Assembly (NCBI RefSeq): GCF_019670125.1
Contig: NZ_AP023033.1
Coordinates: forward strand, 1,620,501-1,684,500
Length of the DNA: 64,000 nt
Direction of reading: 5' to 3'
Source: Agarivorans aestuarii
GTDB taxonomy: Bacteria; Pseudomonadota; Gammaproteobacteria; Enterobacterales; Celerinatantimonadaceae
Shown: positions 11,050-20,047 of the stretch, piece by piece
How positions within the stretch are numbered: the first letter of the stretch is position 1
How the letters are laid out: every line of letters begins with the position of its first letter
The notes under the pieces: generated by a model
Databases searched by the model: none
The model's input: only the letters and a program-made list of their open reading frames with translations
Told to the model about the DNA's origin: nothing
Position numbers and translations under genes: made by a program

Positions 11050-11319
11050 ATGACAGATAACGTTAGTCCGATAATTTATGCCTTTGATATTGTAGAGAAT
11101 ACCTATTACTTCTTCGATAAGCTTGAGGCTGAACAGGCGTTTGAGCAGGCGGAAGCCAAAGGTGACTTCCCTGAGTGGCGAGAACCTACGCAAATGCTTG
11201 AATTATTAACGATTAAAGATGCGCTATTAGGCGAGTTTGCTAAGCGCATTGCTTTTCTTGAGCTGCAGTTAGAACGTGCAGAGTTAGGTTCAGATAGCTT
11301 TGATTTAGGAGCTAGTTAG
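11050..11319 (+). CDS. uncharacterised small acidic protein
   Basis: An 89-residue acidic protein, probably soluble and largely helical in its second half. I do not recognise a family. It starts at an ATG right after the rhodanese stop (an in-frame GTG nine bases earlier lies inside that gene), which points to translational coupling. Its 3' end overlaps the convergent gene by eight bases. Confidence 0.72.
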   Translation: MTDNVSPIIYAFDIVENTYYFFDKLEAEQAFEQAEAKGDFPEWREPTQMLELLTIKDALLGEFAKRIAFLELQLERAELGSDSFDLGAS

Positions 11320-11851
11320 CGTCAAACTCCCAGCCAAGCTCTTTGCTGATTTTTGAGACTTGAGGTGCTATTAAGTCTATGTCACTTTGGGGCACGGATT
11401 GTAGTTGAGTGAACCACTGATCCCCTGTTTCGAAAGATTCCATTAGCTGCTGCTTATCTTCGGCAGTGAGTTCGGGATTTTCTAATAGCTCTTTTTTCAT
11501 ATTTTCGTAGAGCTCAAGCTGCGGTATATATTCCTCAAAATTCACCGCTAACATGGCAAATACCACTTTTTCGGTGGTTGCGGCCCAATTTTCAAGATCT
11601 AAATCGTACTTGCTGAGGACGTCTTTTACTTTACCCGCATGAGAACTATGGTTTAGCTGAATAATCATTTGTTCAGCTAGTTCGCCTGGGTTTTCTAGGT
11701 CTTGCAGAGTATTTTCTTGCTCTATCTTCTCTATTATTGGCTGTAGTTGTTTACTGGCTGCAAACCAAACTTCTAGCTGTTGTTCTGTGAGCTGAGTAGC
11801 TAAGCCATATTGGCAATAAAAAGTTAACAATAGGATCCAGATACGGCGCAT
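11312..11851 (-). CDS. uncharacterised secreted protein
   Basis: A 179-residue protein with a likely signal peptide (MRRIWILLLTFYCQYGLA, cleavage near residue 18), so periplasmic or secreted. The mature part is glutamate/glutamine rich and predicted helical, with no cysteine pairs or recognisable catalytic motif. I cannot name a family. It converges on the small acidic gene, with an 8-bp overlap of the two 3' ends. Confidence 0.75.
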   Translation of the reverse strand: MRRIWILLLTFYCQYGLATQLTEQQLEVWFAASKQLQPIIEKIEQENTLQDLENPGELAEQMIIQLNHSSHAGKVKDVLSKYDLDLENWAATTEKVVFAMLAVNFEEYIPQLELYENMKKELLENPELTAEDKQQLMESFETGDQWFTQLQSVPQSDIDLIAPQVSKISKELGWEFDAN

Positions 11852-12118
11852 TTGTTTCTCTCTAGTTTGTTGGCTATTAGAAGCGGGAAATGATTGTCTG
11901 TCTGCTCATGATTCAGTGATCAACTATAGTTGAAAATTGTCGCATATAAAGCAAATTGTCTGCTTAACACTAATCGCTAGATTAGTTGGTCTGATCCATA
12001 TTGAACTAACTTTTATATGATTTTTGCCACGGTGTTTTTAAGTTATTGTTTGTTAGTTGTATTTTTAGAGAGTTTATCAGGAATTCAAGAACTTAGCCGG
12101 ATTGTGATAGCTGTGTTG

Positions 12119-12135
12119 CTGGCGTAACGCTTGCA
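12119..12135 (+). promoter_or_regulatory. candidate sigma-54 (-24/-12) promoter
   Basis: CTGGC-N7-TTGCA matches the sigma-54 consensus YTGGCACG-N4-TTGCW at the invariant GG and GC, with exactly ten bases between them; the inner ACG is GTA here. It lies 160 bases before the ferredoxin start, in a 444-base AT-rich gap without any other gene. I found no convincing TGT-N10-ACA NifA site nearby, so the activator is unknown. Confidence 0.5.
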
Positions 12136-12295
12136 ATGTGGATAAGCAGTTTGACTTATTGTGTAAGCGTGTATCAGCCGATTGACTGCTGATTAAATCA
12201 TTATGAAGTTATTAATTGCACCTGACTGCGTTGTTTTTACAGAGCACATGTTGTTGTCAAACTGAGTACTTATCATTAATTAAAAGGAAAACAAT

Positions 12296-12664
12296 ATGGC
12301 TACTGTGTATTTTTCTTCTCCGGTCATGCGTAAAAACAAAAAAGTGACTGCTGTCGCTGGTAAGCGCGATGCCTTACTAGGTTTAGCTGAAGATAACGGC
12401 GTGAAGATCCCTCATGAATGTAAAGATGGGCGATGTGGCTCATGTTTGGTTGAAGTGACACATTTGGATGGCGAGCGTGTAAAAGGCGCAATGCTTACCG
12501 ATAAAGAACGTGATGGACTGAAAAGTATCGGTAAGCTCTCTGATAAGGATGCTGAAAGAGCTTCAGTGAGTGATCTACCACCAAAATATCGCTTAGCTTG
12601 TCAGGCGATAGTGACCGACGAAGATCTGTTAGTTAACTTCACTGGTGAACCTGGCGGAGCGTAG
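12296..12664 (+). CDS. 2Fe-2S ferredoxin resembling the FeSII (Shethna) protective protein
   Basis: Plant-type 2Fe-2S protein of 122 residues with cluster ligands Cys42, Cys47 and Cys50 ([10 protein letters not shown]) and Cys102 (RLACQAIV). Length, the N-terminus [11 protein letters not shown], the insert between the third and fourth cysteines and the C-terminus [10 protein letters not shown] agree with my memory of Azotobacter vinelandii FeSII, which binds nitrogenase under oxygen stress and shields it. This assignment is from memory and was not aligned. AAAAGGAAAACA precedes the ATG. It is a single-gene unit with its own terminator and a sigma-54-like promoter. It is distinct from the isc-type ferredoxin further downstream. 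Confidence 0.85.
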   Translation: MATVYFSSPVMRKNKKVTAVAGKRDALLGLAEDNGVKIPHECKDGRCGSCLVEVTHLDGERVKGAMLTDKERDGLKSIGKLSDKDAERASVSDLPPKYRLACQAIVTDEDLLVNFTGEPGGA

Positions 12665-12716
12665 AATAAGCAAAGTCAAAGCTTTGAGTTTGCTTAGCTA
12701 AGCTAATCGTTGATAC

Positions 12717-12747
12717 AAAAAACCAGCGGCTAAAAGCTGCTGGTTTT
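12717..12747 (+). terminator. rho-independent terminator after the ferredoxin
   Basis: AACCAGCGGC-TAAAA-GCTGCTGGTT hairpin with one G-U wobble, flanked by A-tract and T-tract. It could serve both the ferredoxin and the convergent suhB transcript. Confidence 0.88.
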
Positions 12748-12760
12748 TAAGGGTACTAAT

Positions 12761-12788
12761 AGAACTCAGAACTTAGAACTCAGAACTT
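12761..12788. repeat. two tandem copies of a 14-bp unit
   Basis: AGAACTCAGAACTT occurs twice in direct abutment, and the second copy runs into the suhB stop codon. This is probably a local slippage duplication; no function is evident. Confidence 0.85.
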
Positions 12789-13590
12789 AGCCTTTGATGG
12801 CGTCAGTTAGGTGAGGACGAATCGTTGAAAGCATGTGCTTTAATACTTTAGGGTTGGCACACACCACATTACCGCTTTGGTAAAAATCAGTGTTGCCACT
12901 AAAGTCAGTTACGATAGCGCCAGCTTCACGGGCAAGTAATTCACCAGCCGCTATTTCCCAAGGTTTTAGACTTAGTTCAAAGAAACCATCATGACGGCCT
13001 GCAGCTACATAAGCTAAATCTAGAGCTGCACTTCCGCTGCGGCGAATATCGTTACATTCTGCAAAAATGGCTCCAAACATCGCCATGTAGCTTTCCATGT
13101 AATGTTTGCGTCGATAAGGGAAACCAGTGGCAACCAAGGTACCTTCCAAGTCTTTGGCTTTGTTAACTCGTAAGCGGTAGCCATCTAACTGTGCGCTTTT
13201 ACCACGCGAAGCGGCGAAAAGTTCGTTACGTAGCGGGTCGTACACTACGCCATGTTCGGTTTTACCACGAACTCGTAATGCAATTGAAATAGCAAAATGG
13301 GGGATGCCTTTGATAAAATTGGTGGTCCCATCCAGCGGGTTTATCACCCATTGATATTCGTCATCCGTGCCTTTGCTTAAACCACTCATTTCGGTCACGA
13401 AAGAATGCTCTGGGAAAGCGTTACGTATAGTGTCTGTAATGCTTTTTTCTGAAGCGGCAGCAACATTTGAAAGATAGTCGTTAGCGCCTTTAGCTGTCGC
13501 TTCAACTTTATCTAATTGCTCATAAGCTTGAGTTACAACTTTACCCGCGTTTCGCGCAGCGCGAACCGCTATGTTTAGCATAGCATGCAT
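12787..13590 (-). CDS. suhB: SuhB, inositol-monophosphatase family protein with altered metal site
   Basis: Family members hydrolyse inositol-1-phosphate, and E. coli SuhB also joins the rRNA antitermination (Nus) complex. The 267-residue protein aligns without gaps to my memory of E. coli SuhB from MHAMLNIAVRAAR on. Residues expected as acidic metal-site ligands differ: position 44 is Ala (SNVAAASE), 84 is Asn (WVINPLDGT instead of IDPLDGT), and 212 is Glu (PWEIAAGE instead of PWDFAAGE). Glu67 and Asp87 remain. Phosphatase activity may be weak or absent while the structural role persists. The gene is divergent from trmJ, the usual gammaproteobacterial arrangement. Confidence 0.93.
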   Translation of the reverse strand: MHAMLNIAVRAARNAGKVVTQAYEQLDKVEATAKGANDYLSNVAAASEKSITDTIRNAFPEHSFVTEMSGLSKGTDDEYQWVINPLDGTTNFIKGIPHFAISIALRVRGKTEHGVVYDPLRNELFAASRGKSAQLDGYRLRVNKAKDLEGTLVATGFPYRRKHYMESYMAMFGAIFAECNDIRRSGSAALDLAYVAAGRHDGFFELSLKPWEIAAGELLAREAGAIVTDFSGNTDFYQSGNVVCANPKVLKHMLSTIRPHLTDAIKG

Positions 13591-13761
13591 GAATTACCAC
13601 CAATTTGTAGAAAGAACATAAAATAACCGCCGGATTATAGGGAAAACAAAAATTAAACACAATTGATTATAGGCACTCCAGATAAACTTTTTCCAATCTA
13701 GCTGCTAAGGCTATGGCTATGTTACAATCCCGCGCAACAAATTTAGGGTGAAGTAAAAGTA

Positions 13762-14493
13762 ATGTTGGAAAATGTTCGAGTGGTTTTAGTTGGCACTAGT
13801 CATAGTGGCAATATTGGCTCTGCAGCAAGAGCAATGAAAACCATGGGAATTAGCGATTTGTGCTTGGTGGCTCCAGAAGCGGAAATTGATGGTAAGTCGG
13901 TAGCCTTATCTGCTGGTGCAGCAGATGTACTTGGTGGGACCACAATTGTCTCAGAGTTATCAGAAGCAGTTGCAGACTGTCAGCTAGTTATTGGCGCCAG
14001 TGCCCGTTCTCGAACTTTAGATTGGCCGATGGTTGATGGGCGAGAAGCCGGCGTAAAATTAGCTAATGAAGCACGCGATGCAAAAGTCGCTATTGTATTT
14101 GGTCGTGAAAATAGCGGCTTAAATAATGCCGAGTTACAGCAATGCCACTTTCACGTTTGTGTTCCGGCTAATCCAGAATATAGCTCCCTTAATTTAGCTA
14201 TGGCTGTTCAACTATTGTGTTATGAAGTTCGTATGGCTTACTTAGACTTACAAAACACCCATCCTGAAGCTGCCCCAGAAGCTTACCCACATGCCGACGA
14301 TCTAGAGCGTTTTTACCAGCATTTTGAGCAATCTATCGCAGACTCTGGCTTCATTATAAAGCCACATCCCGGCAAGGTGATGGAAAAAGTTAGACGAATG
14401 TTTAATCGTATTCGCATGGAAAAACAAGAGCTTAATGTAATGCGCGGTATTTTAACCTCTTTTGATAAACATATTTCAAAGCCTGAAAAATAA
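13762..14493 (+). CDS. trmJ: tRNA (cytidine/uridine-2'-O-)-methyltransferase TrmJ
   Basis: SPOUT-family enzyme that 2'-O-methylates position 32 of several tRNAs using SAM. The knotted methyltransferase motifs are visible: [19 protein letters not shown] near the N-terminus, VFGRENSGL in the middle and [17 protein letters not shown]. The C-terminal helical extension brings it to 243 residues, as in E. coli. Its stop codon overlaps the first of two IscR-type sites upstream of iscR. Confidence 0.95.
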   Translation: MLENVRVVLVGTSHSGNIGSAARAMKTMGISDLCLVAPEAEIDGKSVALSAGAADVLGGTTIVSELSEAVADCQLVIGASARSRTLDWPMVDGREAGVKLANEARDAKVAIVFGRENSGLNNAELQQCHFHVCVPANPEYSSLNLAMAVQLLCYEVRMAYLDLQNTHPEAAPEAYPHADDLERFYQHFEQSIADSGFIIKPHPGKVMEKVRRMFNRIRMEKQELNVMRGILTSFDKHISKPEK

Positions 14494-14516
14494 ACCTGAC
14501 TAATTTACTAGGTTTT
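14492..14516 (+). promoter_or_regulatory. IscR type 1-like binding site, distal copy
   Basis: AAACCTGACT-AATTT-ACTAGGTTTT fits the IscR type 1 pattern (ATASYYGACT, AT-rich centre, AGTCRRSTAT) with a few mismatches. It abuts the second site exactly. Confidence 0.6.
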
Positions 14517-14541
14517 ATACTTGACTAAATTAGTAGGTTAT
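14517..14541 (+). promoter_or_regulatory. IscR type 1 binding site overlapping the iscR promoter
   Basis: ATACTTGACT-AAATT-AGTAGGTTAT is a near-consensus IscR type 1 site. Its TTGACT (14521-14526) can serve as the -35 element, so [2Fe-2S]-IscR bound here should block RNA polymerase, as in E. coli iscR autoregulation. The -10 is less clear; AAAGAT at 17-base spacing is the best candidate. The site is 41 bases before the iscR start. Confidence 0.78.
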
Positions 14542-14582
14542 GGAAAGATTGTGACCAAGTTCACGGGATAAATGGGTTTGAT

Positions 14583-15056
14583 ATGCGCTTGACTTCTAAG
14601 GGACGCTACGCAGTTACAGCGATGTTAGATGTTGCTCTTCATATGGAAGAAGGGCCGGTCTCTTTAGCTGACATTTCTGAGCGACAAGGTATTTCTTTGT
14701 CTTATTTGGAGCAGCTGTTTTCAAAATTACGTAAACATGGCTTAGTAACCAGCGTGCGTGGCCCTGGTGGCGGATATCGCCTAGGTATGGACGCTGATGA
14801 TATTGCAGTAGGCATGGTGATCCACGCTGTTGATGAGTCGATTGATGCAACACGTTGCCACGGCTCCGCAGACTGCCAAGGTGGCAAACCTTGCCTTACT
14901 CATTCATTGTGGAATGACTTAAGTGAAAGAATTGCCGACTTCTTGGATAATATAAGCTTAGGTGGCTTAATGCGTGAGCGACAAATTGTTAATGTAGCGC
15001 ATAACCAAGACCAACTTCAGCACGTTGATAACAACACGATACAAATTAGTTTATGA
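14583..15056 (+). CDS. iscR: Fe-S cluster-sensing transcriptional regulator IscR
   Basis: Rrf2-family winged-helix regulator that senses iron-sulfur status through a [2Fe-2S] cluster. The DNA-binding part starts [20 protein letters not shown] and includes [17 protein letters not shown]. Cluster ligands Cys92, Cys98, Cys104 and His107 are all present ([17 protein letters not shown]). The 157-residue length is normal. It heads the isc operon and should repress it through the two sites upstream when clusters are plentiful. Confidence 0.97.
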   Translation: MRLTSKGRYAVTAMLDVALHMEEGPVSLADISERQGISLSYLEQLFSKLRKHGLVTSVRGPGGGYRLGMDADDIAVGMVIHAVDESIDATRCHGSADCQGGKPCLTHSLWNDLSERIADFLDNISLGGLMRERQIVNVAHNQDQLQHVDNNTIQISL

Positions 15057-15091
15057 CGCTCGCTTTCGCCGAGTAGTAACGGAGAACTTTA

Positions 15092-16305
15092 ATGAAATTA
15101 CCAATTTATCTTGATTATTCTGCAACCACACCTGTTGACCCTCGTGTTGCCGAAAAGATGATGCAATACCTTAGCGTAGATGGTATTTACGGTAACCCTG
15201 CTTCACGTTCACACCGTTTTGGCTGGCAAGCAGAAGAAGCTGTAGATATTGCCCGCAATCAAATAGCCGATTTAGTGAATGCTGACCCACGTGAAATTGT
15301 ATTTACCTCGGGTGCTACAGAATCAAATAACCTTGCTATTAAGGGCGCTGCTCACTTTTACAATAAAAAGGTAAGCATATCATCACTTGTAAAACTGAGC
15401 ACAAAGCTGTGCTTGATACCTGTCGCCAACTAGAGCGAGAGGGTTACGAAGTGACCTATTTAGACCCTGAGAGCAATGGTGTTATTAGTCTTGAGACTCT
15501 AACCGAAGCGTTACGCGAAGATACTGTTCTTGTTTCTATTATGCATGTGAACAACGAAATTGGCGTGATTCAAGACATTAAAGCGATTGGTGAGCTATGT
15601 CGCTCTCGTAAAATCTTGTTCCATGTTGATGCCGCACAAAGCGCTGGCAAAGTTGAGATTGACCTACAAGATCTTCCGGTAGACATGATGTCTTTCTCGG
15701 CTCATAAAGTTTATGGGCCAAAAGGTATCGGCGCATTATACGTACAACGCAAGCCGCGTATTCGTTTAGAAGCTCAAGTACACGGTGGCGGCCATGAGCG
15801 TGGTATGCGTTCAGGCACATTGCCAACTCACCAAATTGTTGGAATGGGTGAAGCCTTTGCCATCGCTAAGCAAGACATGGCAAAAGATAACGAACATATT
15901 CACGCCTTGCGTGATCGTTTTTGGGCCGGCATTAAAGATATTGAAGAAACCTACGTAAACGGCGATTTTGACCAACGCGTAGTGGCTAACTTAAATGTAA
16001 GTTTTGCTTATGTTGAAGGTGAGTCTTTGATTATGGCACTTAAAGATTTAGCTGTTTCATCTGGCTCTGCATGTACTTCTGCGAGCTTAGAACCGTCATA
16101 CGTGCTTAGAGCACTAGGTTTAGATGATGAACTAGCACACAGCTCTATTCGTTTCTCTTTTGGTCGCTTCACTACTGAAGAAGAAATAGATTACGCAGTT
16201 AAAGTGATTAACGAAGGCATCGGCCGACTTCGCGAAATGTCTCCACTTTGGGACATGTTTAAAGACGGCGTAGACCTGAGCCAAGTTGAGTGGGCACACC
16301 ACTAA
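15092..16305 (+). CDS. iscS: cysteine desulfurase IscS, frameshifted
   Basis: PLP enzyme that takes sulfur from cysteine for Fe-S clusters and tRNA thiolation. The start [19 protein letters not shown] and the PLP region ([20 protein letters not shown]) read in one frame. After AAT AAA AAG the frame breaks near 15370 because one base, probably a G in the AAAAAGG run, is missing; inserting it restores [20 protein letters not shown] and joins the two halves. The restored protein has 404 residues, as in E. coli. The second half carries the PLP lysine motif ([12 protein letters not shown]) and the catalytic cysteine loop ([16 protein letters not shown]). A sequencing error is likelier than loss of this central gene. 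Confidence 0.92.
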
Positions 16306-16336
16306 GTAAAATAAATAACGGATTTGGAGAGATATC

Positions 16337-16720
16337 ATGGCTTATAGTGAAAAAGTAATTGATCATTACGAAAACCCGCGTAACGTTGGCGCTTTCGAAG
16401 ATAAAGACGATAGCCACATTGGCACCGGTATGGTTGGCGCACCCGCTTGTGGTGATGTGATGAAACTACAACTTAAAGTAAGCGACGAAGGCGTAATTGA
16501 AGACGCACGTTTTAAAACTTATGGCTGTGGCTCAGCAATCGCATCTAGCTCATTGGTTACCGAGTGGGTTAAAGGCAAAAGCTTAGATGAAGCTCAAGAG
16601 CTTAAAAATACCGATATCGCCGAAGAGTTAGCATTGCCACCAGTGAAAATTCACTGTTCAATTTTGGCTGAAGATGCCATCAAAGCTGCCATTGCTGATT
16701 ACAAAAAGAAAAACGCGTAG
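16337..16720 (+). CDS. iscU: Fe-S cluster assembly scaffold IscU
   Basis: Scaffold on which IscS sulfur and iron are assembled into a [2Fe-2S] cluster. Ligands Cys38, Cys64, His106 and Cys107 are present, as is Asp40 in ACGDV. The recognition motif for the chaperone HscA is LPPVK, just before HCSIL. The 127-residue length matches the family. It lies between iscS and iscA in the standard operon order, with GGAGAGAT before the ATG. Confidence 0.98.
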   Translation: MAYSEKVIDHYENPRNVGAFEDKDDSHIGTGMVGAPACGDVMKLQLKVSDEGVIEDARFKTYGCGSAIASSSLVTEWVKGKSLDEAQELKNTDIAEELALPPVKIHCSILAEDAIKAAIADYKKKNA

Positions 16721-16738
16721 TAGATTTAAGGAGTCATC

Positions 16739-17062
16739 ATGGCTGTATCACTAACTGAAGCTGCAGCAACGCATGTAGGCCAATTTCTGAATAACCGAGG
16801 CGCAGGCACTGGTGTGCGCCTAGGAGTTAAAACCTCTGGTTGTTCGGGCATGGCGTATATTTTGGAGTTTGTAGACCAATTAGCTGAAGACGACAAAGTA
16901 TTCGAAAGCCACGGTGTTAATGTCATCGTAGATGAAAAAAGCTTACTTTATATCGATGGCACGGAATTAGACTTTGTTAAAGAAGGTTTGAACGAAGGCT
17001 TTGTATTTAACAACCCTAACGTGAATGGCGAATGTGGTTGTGGAGAGAGCTTTAGCGTTTAA
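16739..17062 (+). CDS. iscA: Fe-S cluster carrier IscA
   Basis: A-type carrier that passes clusters from the scaffold to target proteins. Cys35 (TSGCSGMAY), Cys99 and Cys101 (ECGCGESF) form the conserved three-cysteine set. It has 107 residues, the E. coli length. AAGGAGTCATC precedes the ATG. Fifth gene of the cluster after iscR, iscS and iscU in the same direction; hscB follows directly. Confidence 0.98.
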   Translation: MAVSLTEAAATHVGQFLNNRGAGTGVRLGVKTSGCSGMAYILEFVDQLAEDDKVFESHGVNVIVDEKSLLYIDGTELDFVKEGLNEGFVFNNPNVNGECGCGESFSV

Positions 17063-17074
17063 ATGGAACACGCT

Positions 17075-17593
17075 ATGAATCATTTTGAACTATTCTCTCT
17101 ACTTCCGTCTTATCAGCTAGACCTAGCCGGTTTAGCTGATAGCTACAGAGAGTTACAACAACAATACCATCCCGATAAATTTGCTGCTGAGTCAAGCCAA
17201 CGCCAAGCTCAAGTTATGCAAAAAGCCGCTCAAATTAACGATGCTTATCAAACGCTTAAAGATCCTCTTAGCCGCGCACAATACTTATTGAGCCTGCAAG
17301 GCTTAGAACTAGGCGGTGAGCAGCAAACCATCAACGATGTTGCTTTCTTAATGAGTCAAATGGAACTTAGAGAGCAACTCGCAGAGATTGAACAGGCTGC
17401 CGATCCTGAAGAGGCTATTGATGACTTCTCTAAGTTGTTGAAGCAGCAACGAAGTGACTTGAGCTCAAGCTTTGAAAAAGCCTACAATGAGCAAAATTTT
17501 GAGTTAGCGGCTGATGACGTTCGTAAGCTCAAATTCTATGCACGCCTGCAACAGCAGCTGCTTCAACTGGAAGAGAAAATCTTAGATTATTAA
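17075..17593 (+). CDS. hscB: Fe-S cluster co-chaperone HscB
   Basis: J-domain protein that brings IscU to HscA and stimulates its ATPase. The J-domain spans roughly residues 2-72 with the HPD motif in YHPDKF; the C-terminal three-helix part binds IscU. I place the start at the internal ATG (MNHFELF), preceded by GGAA at seven bases and matching the family N-terminus. An ATG 12 bases earlier immediately follows the iscA stop and is possible. The product has 172 residues. Confidence 0.95.
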   Translation: MNHFELFSLLPSYQLDLAGLADSYRELQQQYHPDKFAAESSQRQAQVMQKAAQINDAYQTLKDPLSRAQYLLSLQGLELGGEQQTINDVAFLMSQMELREQLAEIEQAADPEEAIDDFSKLLKQQRSDLSSSFEKAYNEQNFELAADDVRKLKFYARLQQQLLQLEEKILDY

Positions 17594-17598
17594 TCTAT

Positions 17599-19452
17599 AT
17601 GGCATTACTACAAATCGCAGAGCCTGGGCAATCGGCTGTTCCTCATCAACATAAACTGGCAGTAGGTATCGATTTAGGTACTACTAACTCTCTGGTTGCA
17701 ACCGTGCGAAGCGGTAAAGCCGTGACTTTAGCTGATCATAGTGGTGATATTTTGCTTCCTTCGGTGGTGCGTTATCACGAAGAAGGGGTAGATGTTGGTA
17801 AGTTAGCCAAAGCTCAGGCTGTTACCGATCCTCATAATACCATCACTTCGGTTAAGCGCTTGCTAGGGAAAAATAGCTCAGATATTGATCGCGACTTATT
17901 TCCTTACAATTTTAGTGAGGCTAATACCCCGCATATTCAAACAGTAGGCGGCGCGGTTAACCCCATTCAAGTGTCTGCTGAGATCTTAAAAAGCTTAGCG
18001 GCAAGGGCAGAAGAAGCACTGCAAGGTGAACCCGACGGTGTAGTCATTACCGTGCCTGCCTATTTTGATGATGCCCAGCGTCAAGGTACTAAAGATGCCG
18101 CTCAGCTAGCTGGCCTACATGTATTGCGTTTACTTAATGAACCTACGGCCGCAGCTATTGCTTATGGCTTAGATAGCGGTGACGAAGGTGTAATCGCCAT
18201 TTACGATTTAGGTGGCGGCACCTTTGATATTTCTATTCTGCGCTTATCTAAAGGCGTGTTTCAAGTATTAGCGACCGGTGGCGATTCTGCGCTTGGTGGT
18301 GATGATTTTGATGATGCTTTGGTGGAGTGGATAGCCGAACAAGCGCAAGTAAGCGGTGTGCGTTCAGCCCAGTTACAACGCGAGTTGTCGCGTATTGCCA
18401 ATAAAGTTAAAGTGAGCTTGAGTGACCAAGATAGCGCTGAGATTAATCTCGATATTGATGGTGTTAGTTGGCAGGGCAGTATTAGTCGTGAGTTATTCGA
18501 TAGCCTTATCGAAGGCTTGGTAAAGCGCACTATACGCGCTTGTCGTCGCGCATTGCGTGACGCTGAGGTTGAGCTAGAAGAGGTCAATAACGTAGTTATG
18601 GTTGGCGGTTCAACCCGCGTGCCAAAAGTACGTGCAGATGTAGCTAGTTTTTTTGATAAACAACCTCTAACTAACATCGACCCAGACCAGGTGGTAGCAA
18701 TTGGCGCAGCCATTCAAGCAGATACCTTGGTGGGGAATAAAAAAGATGGCGAGTTGTTATTGCTCGATGTGACGCCACTTTCATTGGGTATTGAAACCAT
18801 GGGCGGCTTAGTTGAAAAAGTTATCCCTCGCAATACCACTATTCCTGTAGCGCGCGCCCAAGAGTTTACAACCTTTAAAGACGGCCAAACAGCAATGGCT
18901 ATCCATGCTGTACAAGGCGAGCGTGAATTAGTAGACGATTGCCGCTCATTGGCTAAATTTGCATTAAAGGGCATCCCACCGTTAGCTGCTGGTGCGGCTC
19001 ATATTAGAGTTACCTTTCAAGTTGATGCCGACGGTTTGTTATCGGTGACCGCAATGGAAAAATCCACTGGGGTGCAATCTTCTGTTGAAGTAAAACCATC
19101 TTATGGCCTAGCCGATGAAGAAGTGGCTGGAATGCTTAAAGACTCTATTACTAACGCTAAGCACGATGTAAGCATGCGAATGCTACGCGAACAGCAAGTA
19201 GAAGCGGCTCGATTTATTGAAGATATGACCGCTGCATTACTGGAAAGTGGTGAGCGTTTATTGCAAGAGCAAGAACGTTCAGCCATTGAGCAAGCTATGG
19301 CGCAACTACAAACCATTGCAGAGGGTGAATCGGTTGCCAAGATTGAGCAAGCCATTAAGCAACTCGACAGTATCAGCCAAGATTTTGCCGCAAGGCGAAT
19401 GGATGATTCCATTAAACAAGCCCTAAGGGGCCAGCAAGTAGACAGGATTTAA
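17599..19452 (+). CDS. hscA: Fe-S assembly chaperone HscA
   Basis: Specialised Hsp70 that releases or passes on the cluster from IscU. The ATPase domain shows [26 protein letters not shown] and [12 protein letters not shown]; the linker and substrate domain contain [18 protein letters not shown]. It has 617 residues, one more than E. coli. The ATG is five bases after the hscB stop, and fdx starts one base after its own stop, so the three are tightly coupled. Confidence 0.98.
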   Translation: MALLQIAEPGQSAVPHQHKLAVGIDLGTTNSLVATVRSGKAVTLADHSGDILLPSVVRYHEEGVDVGKLAKAQAVTDPHNTITSVKRLLGKNSSDIDRDLFPYNFSEANTPHIQTVGGAVNPIQVSAEILKSLAARAEEALQGEPDGVVITVPAYFDDAQRQGTKDAAQLAGLHVLRLLNEPTAAAIAYGLDSGDEGVIAIYDLGGGTFDISILRLSKGVFQVLATGGDSALGGDDFDDALVEWIAEQAQVSGVRSAQLQRELSRIANKVKVSLSDQDSAEINLDIDGVSWQGSISRELFDSLIEGLVKRTIRACRRALRDAEVELEEVNNVVMVGGSTRVPKVRADVASFFDKQPLTNIDPDQVVAIGAAIQADTLVGNKKDGELLLLDVTPLSLGIETMGGLVEKVIPRNTTIPVARAQEFTTFKDGQTAMAIHAVQGERELVDDCRSLAKFALKGIPPLAAGAAHIRVTFQVDADGLLSVTAMEKSTGVQSSVEVKPSYGLADEEVAGMLKDSITNAKHDVSMRMLREQQVEAARFIEDMTAALLESGERLLQEQERSAIEQAMAQLQTIAEGESVAKIEQAIKQLDSISQDFAARRMDDSIKQALRGQQVDRI

Positions 19453-19453
19453 G

Positions 19454-19792
19454 ATGCCTAAAGTGATTTTCTTGCCTAATGAGGACTTATGTCCTGAAGG
19501 CTCAGTAGTAGAAGCAAAACAAGGTGAAAGTGTATTAGATGTAGCCTTGCGCGAAGGTATCGACATTGAGCACGCCTGTGAAAAATCTTGCGCTTGTACG
19601 ACCTGTCATGTGATTGTGCGCGAAGGCTTCGATTCGCTTGAAGAAAGCGATGAATTAGAAGATGACATGCTAGATAAAGCGTGGGGCTTAGAGCCTGAGT
19701 CTCGCCTCGGTTGCCAAGCAATGGTAAGCGACGAAGACTTAGTGGTAGAAATTCCTAAATACACCATTAATATGGTATCTGAACAGCATTAA
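19454..19792 (+). CDS. fdx: isc-type [2Fe-2S] ferredoxin
   Basis: Electron donor for cluster assembly on IscU. Ligands Cys42, Cys48, Cys51 ([10 protein letters not shown]) and Cys87 (RLGCQAMV) are present, along with the non-ligand Cys46 seen in E. coli Fdx. The length of 112 residues and the tail [11 protein letters not shown] are close to the family pattern. It lies between hscA and iscX. Confidence 0.98.
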   Translation: MPKVIFLPNEDLCPEGSVVEAKQGESVLDVALREGIDIEHACEKSCACTTCHVIVREGFDSLEESDELEDDMLDKAWGLEPESRLGCQAMVSDEDLVVEIPKYTINMVSEQH

Positions 19793-19803
19793 GGAATAAG
19801 CTA

Positions 19804-20004
19804 ATGGGATTGCGTTGGATTGATGTTGAGCAAATAGCAATAGAACTGGCCGAGCAATTCCCCGAGCAAGATCCTAAGCAAGTTCGGTTTACCGACTTAC
19901 ACCAATGGGTTTGTCAACTGGATGAATTTGACGATGACCCACAGCATAGCAACGAGCGCATTTTGGAAGCCATTATATTAGCCTGGATGGATGAACTAGA
20001 CTAA
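19804..20004 (+). CDS. iscX: IscX (YfhJ), Fe-S assembly modulator
   Basis: A 66-residue acidic protein that binds IscS and iron and tunes the rate of cluster assembly. It begins [17 protein letters not shown], and the acidic helix-rich motifs [10 protein letters not shown] and WMDELD are typical. It closes the core isc operon, 11 bases after fdx. Confidence 0.96.
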   Translation: MGLRWIDVEQIAIELAEQFPEQDPKQVRFTDLHQWVCQLDEFDDDPQHSNERILEAIILAWMDELD

Positions 20005-20047
20005 ATTCCAAGGGCTCGTTGTCGATTACTCAAATGAGGAAGTATTG

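Noticed and set aside
18261-18713. 150-codon open frame antisense to hscA
   Set aside because: Ser/Thr/Arg-rich shadow of the chaperone gene with no start signal.
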